From NCBI GenBank assembly GCA_005793615.1, contig SXRI01000162.1, positions 1 through 6,245 of the forward strand: 6,245 nucleotides of DNA. Reading direction: 5' to 3'. Positions 1 through 6,030 of this stretch are shown one piece after another. Position 1 is the stretch's first letter. Every line of letters starts with the position of its first letter. The notes under the pieces are model-generated. The model made no database searches. It was not told where the DNA came from and worked only from the letters and a program-made list of their open reading frames with translations. The translations under genes were made by a program, and so were the position numbers. Source of the DNA: Bdellovibrionales bacterium. GTDB taxonomy: Bacteria > Bdellovibrionota > Bdellovibrionia > Bdellovibrionales > JAMPXM01.

Positions 1-1
1 G

Positions 2-1267
2 ATCACCACCGCCTACGCCCGTGTGGTATCCCCGAGTTCAATTGAGGTTAAGATTTTCTTAATCTCCGAATTTCAGACAGGCGACTCAGGTTCAGCACGC
101 GATTTGGTTCTCAGCCAAGTCAAACACCTCTTTGGTTATATGCAGAACCCGGAAATTGGGCCGATGTATGGTCTCGATGCAAATATTGCGGGCATCGGCG
201 CCATGCGCTGGGAACCCGAGGTTCAAGTCCTTTCCGACAGCAAGAAAAACAACGTTCGCACGATTCGCTACCAATTGGACGGGTTCTTACTTCTCAACAA
301 GAAGGTGGCCGATCAGCTCCTTCCCCGTGGAGACTGGCAAATCACCCTGCCCTATGATCTCGACAATTATTACGATCGGAATTGCACCGACCCGCACTAC
401 CCCGAGCGCGACGACTTTTGGTACTTCAACATGCCCTTCAAGCGTGGCTGCGATCATCTTCGCCAAGAGCCTCTTGCTAAAGCGGTTACGGCACGTATTT
501 CGCCAGCACCGAAGGTTCCTGATCTTAAGGTCGGACTCGATGTTTTGCGCGGCGACAACGGCAATGGAGATGCTTTCCAAATCGCCTCGATCAATGGTTT
601 CGACAAAAGCTCGACTGACCCGAACGATGATGGCCGCCTGAACTTCTTAAGAATGAATGATTGGTTTGTGCAGCAAGGCTTCAAGATGTCGGTGCTCTCT
701 CGTCATAAAAATCGCCCGGTCTATCTTTTTGAAAAGACCCTACAACGCGCGAACGGCAGCGAGGTTCGGGCGCGGATCATCCGCCTTCTTGCCGACACCG
801 ATCTGGGCGACACCAAGCGCGTTACTTTCGCTAAGTTTTTGAAACAGGCTTTGCAAGAGAGCGATGTCGTCGTTTACGAAGGGCATTCTGGACTTGGCGT
901 TAACCTAGACCTCAAGACCATCGAGCGGCAGCTTCTTTTTAGCAAAGACAAAACTGTTGGTGATCGCATCCAGTTCAATCGTAGCAAGCACCAGATCTTC
1001 CTTTTCGATTCATGTACGAGCTACTCGTATTACCTTGGTATGTTCACCGGCAAAAAAGACCCTGGCACGCTCGCGGTGATGAGTAACGGACTCGCTAGCC
1101 TTTTCGGCTACGAGATCCCGACGACGCAAAACCTTTACTCGGATCTACTCGACCTCGAACATCAAACGCTCAGCAACGATCATCTCACTTGGAGCAAGCT
1201 ACTCGGAAATTTTGAGCGACCTTTGGGTGCGAATACGTTCATGCTCAACGTTGATATCAACAACTAG
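2..1267 (+). CDS. Putative clan CD (caspase/gingipain-like) cysteine peptidase, 5'-truncated
   Basis: The reading frame is open to the left edge of the window, so the true start lies upstream; the GTG at 23 has no convincing ribosome binding site and is probably internal. The visible 421 residues end at a TAG. Counting from the GTG at 23, a hydrophobic strand DVVVYEGHSGLG carries His288, and a second strand, QIFLFDSC, ends in Cys331. A buried strand ending in H-[GS] followed about 40 residues later by a strand ending in D-x-C is the catalytic dyad layout of clan CD peptidases (caspases, gingipains, legumains). The upstream half has a conserved-looking aromatic stretch, DFWYFNMPFKRGC (131-143), which I cannot assign. 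The signal peptide, if any, is outside the window. The gene precedes an exported OpgG-like lipoprotein by 141 bp on the same strand. The peptidase call rests on motif and secondary-structure pattern only; the activity and substrate are unknown. Confidence 0.6.
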   Translation: MTTAYARVVSPSSIEVKIFLISEFQTGDSGSARDLVLSQVKHLFGYMQNPEIGPMYGLDANIAGIGAMRWEPEVQVLSDSKKNNVRTIRYQLDGFLLLNKKVADQLLPRGDWQITLPYDLDNYYDRNCTDPHYPERDDFWYFNMPFKRGCDHLRQEPLAKAVTARISPAPKVPDLKVGLDVLRGDNGNGDAFQIASINGFDKSSTDPNDDGRLNFLRMNDWFVQQGFKMSVLSRHKNRPVYLFEKTLQRANGSEVRARIIRLLADTDLGDTKRVTFAKFLKQALQESDVVVYEGHSGLGVNLDLKTIERQLLFSKDKTVGDRIQFNRSKHQIFLFDSCTSYSYYLGMFTGKKDPGTLAVMSNGLASLFGYEIPTTQNLYSDLLDLEHQTLSNDHLTWSKLLGNFERPLGANTFMLNVDINN

Positions 1268-1360
1268 TAGGCGGCTGGGCTTCTTTTAACAGCACACCTA
1301 GACCAATGTCGCGACGACTCGTTCACAGGTCTGTCGCTTTTCACTTATCTCTCCCGAGCA

Positions 1361-1387
1361 AAGTTGATACGTTTTCAGTATCAACTT
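1361..1387 (+). promoter_or_regulatory. Perfect 10-bp inverted repeat in the leader of the OpgG-like gene
   Basis: Left arm AAGTTGATAC (1361-1370), 7-nt spacer GTTTTCA, right arm GTATCAACTT (1378-1387), with no mismatches. It ends 7 nt before the AGGTGAAGG ribosome binding site. No T-run follows on either strand, so it is not a standard terminator. It could be a two-fold symmetric operator for a dimeric regulator or an RNA hairpin that affects translation or stability of the leader. The symmetry is seen directly; the function is inferred. Confidence 0.55.
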
Positions 1388-1394
1388 CAACCCC

Positions 1395-1403
1395 AGGTGA
1401 AGG
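1395..1403 (+). promoter_or_regulatory. Ribosome binding site that sets the start at 1409
   Basis: AGGTGAAGG lies 5 nt before the ATG at 1409. It makes that ATG preferable to the in-frame ATG at 1364, which sits inside the inverted repeat and would put 15 residues ahead of the lipoprotein signal peptide. Confidence 0.75.
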
Positions 1404-1408
1404 TACCC

Positions 1409-2830
1409 ATGAAAGCATTGTTTGGCTTCGGATGTGTTGTTCTTTTTTGTACGGCCTGTTCAAGCACTCGCACCCACCGCGACACTGCCGACAGCATAGG
1501 AACCGCCCCGCGACGCGAACTGAGTTCCATTGATAATTCACTCCAAGACCTCAACCCCGAATCCATCTCACTCCCCGATCTACGGAAACGAGCGTTCGCT
1601 CTTTGCCAAGGCGAATTCAAAATGCCCGCAACGCCCTCTATTCCCGAACTTGATCCGCCCGTTGACGGCAACCCGAGCTCGGTCGGTCTGGTTTATCAGG
1701 AAGAACTCGCAGTCCTAACCGATCTCGCACTGGATAAGACCACAAGCGAACGAACCTACTTCATCGTACGCCCACGCCTTGCCGGTAATAAGATTCCCAT
1801 GGAGGTTTTTGTCAAAGGTGACGACAGCAAATACCAGCGTAAAAGTTGGGATGGCATCAATCTTCGTTTCCCGAGTGACGCCATTCATCCAGCGATCGAC
1901 AAAGATAAAATTCCACCCGAGGGCCGAGTCTTAAGTGAGGTCATGATAGGACATGGAACACCGGAACGCGGCTATCCGTTCGTTTTCAACTTACGCTCGA
2001 GCGCTTATGTCAGATTCTCTCCGTACAGCCCGCAAGTTGCCGGCGCCTCACTTCGTTTGGCGGCGCACAAACTTTTCGCGCAAGGTGGCGCTGGCGAAAC
2101 CGGCGTGCAAGAGGACTTTCCGATCGTCCGCGCGGTGTTCATGGCTCTGAATCCCGACGGCCGCACAAGTAATCTCATGGTGCTGGTCGAAAACAAACTT
2201 CTCTGCGGCGCTCTTAGCATGGACTTCGAGGTGATCGACGACAAAGCACAGGGAAAAACCTACGGAGCGAAAGACGGCGACAGCCATGCCGATCTCACCG
2301 TCGATGGCTATTGGTACACACGCGAAGATTTCAATTGGCGGCGCGATCCGCACACGGCTCTCGTCGCCTATAGCAGCATGGCGTGGCGAATGAAGAAAGA
2401 CGTCGGTGAAGGCGATGACCAAGCCCACGACTCCGACCACCTCACAATCAAGTACGCCGGTCGCAAAACCGTCGAACGTTATGAGATCAACCCACCCAAA
2501 AAGGGCCTCAATATCAATGATTTCACCGCCAAAAAATCCAAGGCCAAACCAATAGAGTGGATTCTTGCTAACGAAGATCGCGACCCCAAACACTATGCTC
2601 GTTTTCAACCGGCATTAGGGGCCACCAACTACAACTTTCGCGACAGCTACAAAGTCACCATTCTCGACAGCAATGTTAAAACCGGTGTGAGCATATACGA
2701 ATTCGCGACTGAAAACGAGTACGGCGACAACCTCGTTGCTGCCTCCACTATTCGCCAGAACATCAAGAAAGCGAAAACCGAGAAAGACTTTGTTCATTTC
2801 AAATACCGAACCACGGCTTTCTTTCCTTGA
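1409..2830 (+). CDS. Divergent OpgG/OpgD (MdoG)-like lipoprotein, N-terminal domain only
   Basis: 473 residues. The start at 1409 gives a short basic N-terminus and hydrophobic core ending FCTAC-SS, with Cys17 as probable lipidation site; Cys at -3 is unusual for a lipobox. From memory of E. coli OpgG, similarity runs in order along the protein: LPDLRKRAFAL...EFKMP (55-73), GASLRL (212-217), EDFPIVRAVF (235-244), LMVLVENKLLCGALSMDFEV (256-275), YSSMAW (321-326), HDSDHLTI (340-347, against HDSNGLSI), NPPKK (361-365), EYGDNLVA (437-444) and FVHFKYRTTAF (461-471, against MNFKYTITF). OpgG-family proteins act in the periplasm in osmoregulated glucan synthesis, and E. coli members are reported to be beta-1,2-glucanases. 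E. coli OpgG is about 510 residues with a C-terminal Ig-like domain; this protein stops where the first domain ends. No OpgH-type glucosyltransferase is adjacent. Lipidation is atypical of the family. Family assignment is fairly likely; function is uncertain. Confidence 0.62.
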   Translation: MKALFGFGCVVLFCTACSSTRTHRDTADSIGTAPRRELSSIDNSLQDLNPESISLPDLRKRAFALCQGEFKMPATPSIPELDPPVDGNPSSVGLVYQEELAVLTDLALDKTTSERTYFIVRPRLAGNKIPMEVFVKGDDSKYQRKSWDGINLRFPSDAIHPAIDKDKIPPEGRVLSEVMIGHGTPERGYPFVFNLRSSAYVRFSPYSPQVAGASLRLAAHKLFAQGGAGETGVQEDFPIVRAVFMALNPDGRTSNLMVLVENKLLCGALSMDFEVIDDKAQGKTYGAKDGDSHADLTVDGYWYTREDFNWRRDPHTALVAYSSMAWRMKKDVGEGDDQAHDSDHLTIKYAGRKTVERYEINPPKKGLNINDFTAKKSKAKPIEWILANEDRDPKHYARFQPALGATNYNFRDSYKVTILDSNVKTGVSIYEFATENEYGDNLVAASTIRQNIKKAKTEKDFVHFKYRTTAFFP

Positions 2831-2992
2831 GAGCGCGTGGACCGTGCCCGTGCGAAGGCAGCAGGGCTCGTGTTTGGATTCAGTCAGGATTTGAGGTTTC
2901 CGTCTGAAACAACGGCGGTTCTGCAGTTTTCCCGTGCATTCAGCAAAATGATCTGGAACTCTTCTGTTCCTGAACGAACGGGAGGGGGCACA
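2831..2992 (+). other. Intergenic region before the small secreted protein
   Basis: 162 bp. It stays open in the frame of both flanking genes, so a GTG at 2837 could extend the downstream gene by 52 residues, but that extension would bury the signal peptide and has no good ribosome binding site. I see no confident promoter or terminator. A short imperfect symmetry, GTTTC-CGTCT-GAAAC (2897-2911), is present and is weak evidence for anything. Confidence 0.5.
2980..2987 (+). promoter_or_regulatory. Ribosome binding site that sets the GTG start at 2993
   Basis: A strong GGGAGGGG sits 5 nt before the GTG at 2993. It selects this start over the longer in-frame GTG at 2837 and places a signal peptide directly at the N-terminus. 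Confidence 0.7.
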
Positions 2993-3415
2993 GTGATTTT
3001 TGGGATTTTCCGAAGGCGTCAGATTGCTACTACTGTAATGTCCGCTATTGTAATTTCCGCAGTGTTGCCTTTTATTTCCGGTGGTTCTTCCTGTGCCGCA
3101 GCGGCTGTTGCTGAAAACAAGGTCACGGCCATTGGAATTGATGCCCTGGGTAAAGCCGTCGGCGTGGAAATCCCGGAAAGTAAGTATCGCCAGAGCCTGC
3201 AAGCTGGGATGACTGCTGTTTCTGCTTCGTTTCAGAACACCTTAAATAAAACTAAAAATACGAATAACCCACCAACAGCTTGGCGCATGCAGTCGATCGG
3301 TGTTGGCATTGGCTTATCCGGTGAGTTCGGTTTGGGGCCATTGATCAATATTTCCCTGAGTCCAAGTATGCGCCTGATTTTTACCAACCACCAGAAGCGA
3401 GCCTCGCTGAACTGA
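2993..3415 (+). CDS. Small secreted protein with one helix/beta-hairpin unit
   Basis: 140 residues from a GTG start with a strong ribosome binding site. Residues 1-40 form a Sec-type signal: a basic RRR at 7-9, a hydrophobic stretch 11-28, and a likely signal peptidase I site after AVA (38-40). A Cys at 34 follows GSS, which is a poor lipobox, so lipidation is unlikely. The mature part has a helical segment with KYRQSL (64-69), a WRM at 97-99, and then two long strands of alternating residues, roughly SIGVGIGLSGEFGLG and LINISLSPSMRLIF (101-130). The same order of elements occurs repeatedly in the lipoprotein encoded 56 bp downstream, so the two are probably co-expressed and related. Third codon positions are richer in T than in the neighbours. 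I recognise no known family and assign no function. Confidence 0.7.
   Translation: MIFGIFRRRQIATTVMSAIVISAVLPFISGGSSCAAAAVAENKVTAIGIDALGKAVGVEIPESKYRQSLQAGMTAVSASFQNTLNKTKNTNNPPTAWRMQSIGVGIGLSGEFGLGPLINISLSPSMRLIFTNHQKRASLN
3173..3394 (+). repeat. Single copy of the helix/beta-hairpin unit in the small secreted protein
   Basis: Residues 61-134. Pattern: amphipathic helix starting with K-Y-R-x-S-L, a polar linker, A-W-R-M, strand 1 with alternating small and hydrophobic residues, a Gly-rich turn, then strand 2 ending L-I-F. It aligns without gaps over about 31 residues with the extreme C-terminus of the next protein, with identities including I, S, F-G, N, S and P. Confidence 0.5.
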
Positions 3416-3461
3416 GTCGATGTAAATTATCACTTGGCTAAATCACCTCCTTCGCAGCTTT

Positions 3462-3465
3462 GGAG
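3462..3465 (+). promoter_or_regulatory. Ribosome binding site that sets the start at 3472
   Basis: GGAG lies 6 nt before the ATG at 3472. The in-frame TTG at 3460 overlaps this site and so is not the likely start. Confidence 0.7.
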
Positions 3466-3471
3466 TTACCG

Positions 3472-5151
3472 ATGCAACTCAACACCAAGATTCTCAAAGT
3501 CGTATTTGCCCTCACCTTTACAGCGGGATGCTCGCGGCAAGCCGTTGAGAATTCGCCTGCTCCCAACCCCAGACTTCCAGAGTCTTGGTACAAAATCCCA
3601 GAGAAGACCGCAGAAAACCGCAACACCGATGCGCCGACCTCGAAACCCGATCCCCAAATGGATGCGACCGTGCACACGACTTTCCGTGCTCATTCGCAAG
3701 CCCTTGCGGAACTTACCCCTTATGCCATGCCCGAGTTGAATGACGAGTTTGCCTTGCTGTTCAAGTCGCAGCAGCCTGTGTGGCGCTTAGATGGCATGGT
3801 CGCTGATTTCGCCATCAGCGCCGGTGGACTTTTTGGCCCGTTGTTAATGAAGGGAACCGCATCGGTCAGCGGCACCTGGCAGTTTTTCCCGGCACCGAAC
3901 AATTTGAGTGAAGATGCTCAGGCCCTGAATGAAGGTCCGCAAAACACATCATCAAGCATTGATGAATCTTTCAGCTTCACTGCCGATATGAACGCGCAAG
4001 ATCTCGATAAAATGCTCGAGCCGGCGATCCGTTCAGCCGTGGCTACGGAAACCGTAGGTGATGAAAAATCGTTTCGCCAGAGCCTTCGCCAACAGGGCCA
4101 AGGGTTTCTAAAAATGGTTCAGCTTCTTGATCGCCTGCCTGATACCCCGGAGTGGTATATCGGCGGCTATCAATTACAGCTCGCCTTTAGCGCCAAGGGT
4201 GTGGCAACCCCCGTGGGGGGCACTGAAACAAAACTCAAACTCAGGTTTGATTGGCGCCGCCCCCCCAAAGAAACCAACCAGAACACCAACAAACCACAAT
4301 CTCTACCAGCACTCAGCCGCGAAGACGCCGCCATTTTCCAAGGCCTCTCTGCGTTCATGCAAACCATGGGATCAATCATTCCTGAAGCCTTAACGGACTC
4401 GAAAAGCCTTCGGGATTCCGGCTTCGCCCTAACGGAGTACCGCACCGGTATCGGCATGAGCATCGGCGGAGACGTGGGCATCGCACTCGGTAAGGCCAGT
4501 GTACTTGGCAAAATCATTTTCAAAGCCAACCCAAAGTCGGTTCCTGAAACTGGCAAATTCGCCGCCGCCAATGACAGCGACAAAGTTGCAATGATCAGAT
4601 TCGCGGGCTCCGAGTCCACGGACTCAAGCTTTAACCAGCTCACTGATAACGGCGACGTCGTTATCAAAGTGGAGCGAGAAAAGTTTCGCGATGGACTTAA
4701 ACATGCGCTCAATATGGGTTCGTACTTTGCCAAAACAGCAAGCAGTGAGGAAACCTCTGGCTGGCGCCTGGTAAAGGTTGAAACCAAATTCGAGTCTTCG
4801 CTGAGCGGAAACTTCAAACTCGTCACAGTCAGTGACCACGGGCAAACCGAACTGGTTTTCGAACGCCTCACCAGCTCTGTCAGCCGCCCAGGCGGGAACA
4901 TGAACCTTGTCGGTGGCGTACCTTTGAATACTGAACTCGATGAGTACTTCGCCCGCAAATTTCAACAAGTGCAGACTGGCCTCATCGGTCTTGAGAACGC
5001 GCCACGCAAGCCGACGGCTGAATCTCACGCTGAGCTTCGTAAAATAAGCTTTAGTATTTCGCCCTCGGTCACTTTCGGTATCAGCGGCGTTCTGAACCTT
5101 TCGGTCGCACCCGAAGTGGGTTTCGTGCTCGTACCTGCTAAAGCCAACTGA
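3472..5151 (+). CDS. Large lipoprotein made of about five degenerate helix/beta-hairpin units
   Basis: 559 residues. The N-terminus MQLNTKILKVVFALTFTAGC is a lipoprotein signal with Cys20 as the probable lipidation site. A Pro-rich, polar linker follows (28-65), then repeated modules. Each module has a helix, often with F-R-x-x-L, then a W or W-R-L, then two long amphipathic strands: about 88-140 (VWRLDG, ISAGGLFGPLL), 196-264 (FRQSL, EWYIGG), 282-355 (YRTGIGMSIGGDVGIALG), 398-468 (KFRDGL, GWRLVKVE) and 487-559 (ELRKISFSISPSVTFGIS). The last unit matches the C-terminus of the preceding small protein. A linker of Asn, Thr and Pro (264-282) separates units two and three. There is no transmembrane segment beyond the signal, so the protein is probably anchored in a membrane facing the periplasm or the surface. 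The strand pattern could build a beta-sandwich or lipid-binding fold, but the fold and function are unknown. Confidence 0.75.
   Translation: MQLNTKILKVVFALTFTAGCSRQAVENSPAPNPRLPESWYKIPEKTAENRNTDAPTSKPDPQMDATVHTTFRAHSQALAELTPYAMPELNDEFALLFKSQQPVWRLDGMVADFAISAGGLFGPLLMKGTASVSGTWQFFPAPNNLSEDAQALNEGPQNTSSSIDESFSFTADMNAQDLDKMLEPAIRSAVATETVGDEKSFRQSLRQQGQGFLKMVQLLDRLPDTPEWYIGGYQLQLAFSAKGVATPVGGTETKLKLRFDWRRPPKETNQNTNKPQSLPALSREDAAIFQGLSAFMQTMGSIIPEALTDSKSLRDSGFALTEYRTGIGMSIGGDVGIALGKASVLGKIIFKANPKSVPETGKFAAANDSDKVAMIRFAGSESTDSSFNQLTDNGDVVIKVEREKFRDGLKHALNMGSYFAKTASSEETSGWRLVKVETKFESSLSGNFKLVTVSDHGQTELVFERLTSSVSRPGGNMNLVGGVPLNTELDEYFARKFQQVQTGLIGLENAPRKPTAESHAELRKISFSISPSVTFGISGVLNLSVAPEVGFVLVPAKAN
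3733..5148 (+). repeat. Five tandem degenerate protein units in the large lipoprotein
   Basis: Approximate DNA spans of the units are 3733-3891, 4057-4263, 4315-4536, 4663-4875 and 4930-5148, each 53-74 residues. They share the order of helix, W/R/L entry, strand, Gly-containing turn and strand ending in a bulky hydrophobic residue. No obvious DNA-level repeat remains, so any duplication is old. Boundaries were judged by eye. Confidence 0.42.
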
Positions 5152-5167
5152 AGGCTTCAGATTAACT

Positions 5168-5203
5168 ACGCAACACCGTGACTTCGCCGCGAGCGATGTG
5201 CGT
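5168..5203. terminator. Possible stem-loop between the convergent genes
   Basis: The 54-bp gap between the convergent stop codons contains ACGCA (5168-5172) pairing with TGCGT (5199-5203), an adjacent CA/TG pair across a one-base bulge, and an inner TCGC-CGCGA-GCGA stem (5184-5196), separated by an 8-nt asymmetric bulge. No T-run follows on either strand. It may be a weak or Rho-assisted bidirectional termination site, or it may be chance. Confidence 0.25.
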
Positions 5204-5205
5204 GC

Positions 5206-6018
5206 TTAGTGATTAGCAGTTAACTTTGGTGGCGCACTCACCTTGGGATCAGCTCCCAGAGATTCTGGTGGGTTTCCATTTGTATAATCGCAATACGAGG
5301 TTTTGCCATTTTTGGCGGCGATAATCAGGTTCCTTTGCTGTGTCGTTTTCTTAATGGAGAGTTCGAGTTCTCGCTTCAACTCAGCATCTTCGCTAAAAAT
5401 CGGCATTCGCTTGGCTATGGTTTGAGTTCGAACGAGGTTGGTAACATGCTGCCACTTGGGAGTCCCGATGCCGTCCGTACTTTCCAGAGTATGAACCGTT
5501 TGAAGCGTCTTCTTGCACTCCTTTGAATCAGAATCCTTCTTACATGAAGCGTAGTCCTTGGCCGCCTTGCATTCATGAATGTATCCCAGCTTGATCGTCA
5601 TGGTTTCAAGGAGCGCATTGGCCTCCGCTCTTTCTTGCCCGAGGTCGCGCTTTTCCCGTTTTGCTGCCAGCGCCTTGCGTGGTTTTTTGGGTGCCACGTC
5701 TTTCTTGGCTGGCACCGTTGCTGAAAAGCCCTCACTCGATTCCTCAAGCAAGCCATTGAGCACACCTCGGTCTAGAGCGGTCGAATCTTCGGGAATTGGT
5801 GCAGTCACAGGTTTTTTCTTCTTCGACGCCTTTTTTCGAATTTTTCCAATATCCATCGGTTCACCGGCCTCTTGTTGCGGAGGACTATAGCGTGGCTCTT
5901 CCTGTTGTGGCTGTTGTGGTGCAGGAAAAAGAAATTCCAAGAGACCAGCACTCGCCGGCTGCGCGCTCAGTAAAACCAACGTTGCGGAAAAGAGAATTGA
6001 ATAGATACGAATGGACAT
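5206..6018 (-). CDS. Secreted Lys-rich protein with four cysteines, unknown function
   Basis: 270 residues. The start is supported by AGGGGG six nt upstream. Residues 1-24 are a classic Sec signal ending PASA, cleaved before GLLEF. The mature protein opens with a Pro/Gln-rich segment (33-48), then strongly basic tracts (KIRKKASKKKKP, 59-70, and 105-124), and then a charged, probably helical part. Cys150, Cys159 and Cys168 are evenly spaced by nine residues, and Cys243 lies near the C-terminus, which suggests two disulfides in an oxidising compartment. A further charged helix spans about 205-225. It converges on the large lipoprotein gene and so is transcribed separately, from the region to the right. 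I recognise no family. The basic tracts could bind anionic polymers or peptidoglycan, but this is only a suggestion. Confidence 0.75.
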   Translation of the reverse strand: MSIRIYSILFSATLVLLSAQPASAGLLEFLFPAPQQPQQEEPRYSPPQQEAGEPMDIGKIRKKASKKKKPVTAPIPEDSTALDRGVLNGLLEESSEGFSATVPAKKDVAPKKPRKALAAKREKRDLGQERAEANALLETMTIKLGYIHECKAAKDYASCKKDSDSKECKKTLQTVHTLESTDGIGTPKWQHVTNLVRTQTIAKRMPIFSEDAELKRELELSIKKTTQQRNLIIAAKNGKTSYCDYTNGNPPESLGADPKVSAPPKLTANH

Positions 6019-6024
6019 CGAATA

Positions 6025-6030
6025 CCCCCT
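6025..6030 (-). promoter_or_regulatory. Ribosome binding site for the secreted Lys-rich protein
   Basis: AGGGGG on the - strand, six nt before the ATG at 6018. It supports the start, which begins directly with the signal peptide. Confidence 0.7.

Larger units (their letters stand above)
1268..1408 (+). other. Intergenic region between the peptidase-like gene and the OpgG-like gene
   Basis: This 141-bp gap has no credible ORF. It contains no recognisable Rho-independent terminator after the upstream gene: a T-rich patch near 1281-1288 is not preceded by a stem. No good sigma-70 type promoter pair is visible; TTCACA at 1322 with TTATCT at 1345 is the best candidate and is poor. The main structure is the perfect inverted repeat at 1361-1387, annotated separately, plus a small GTCGCGAC palindrome at 1308-1315. 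Confidence 0.6.

Noticed and set aside
1364..1408. Upstream ATG at 1364 as the start of the OpgG-like gene
   Set aside because: It lies in the inverted repeat, lacks a ribosome binding site, and would place 15 extra residues before the lipoprotein signal.
2048..2608. 186-residue open frame on the - strand
   Set aside because: It lies fully inside the OpgG-like gene on the opposite strand and has no ribosome binding site or recognisable protein features; it is a shadow of a well-supported gene.
2837..2992. GTG at 2837 as the start of the small secreted gene
   Set aside because: No good ribosome binding site, and the 52-residue extension would hide a well-formed signal peptide starting at 2993.
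2615..3202. 195-residue open frame on the - strand across the gap between two + strand genes
   Set aside because: It overlaps both the end of the OpgG-like gene and the signal peptide of the small secreted gene, and its translation is low in hydrophobic structure with no signal or motif.
4207..4266. Cluster of homopolymer runs: C5, G6 and C7 within 60 bp
   Set aside because: I considered a phase-variable slippage tract, but the runs are short, lie mid-gene and the frame is intact through all of them. A sequencing check would be enough.
4170..4958. 262-residue open frame on the - strand
   Set aside because: It is antisense to the repeat lipoprotein, whose lipobox, ribosome binding site and repeat pattern make the + strand the coding one; the - strand product is a Ser/Pro/Leu-rich shadow.
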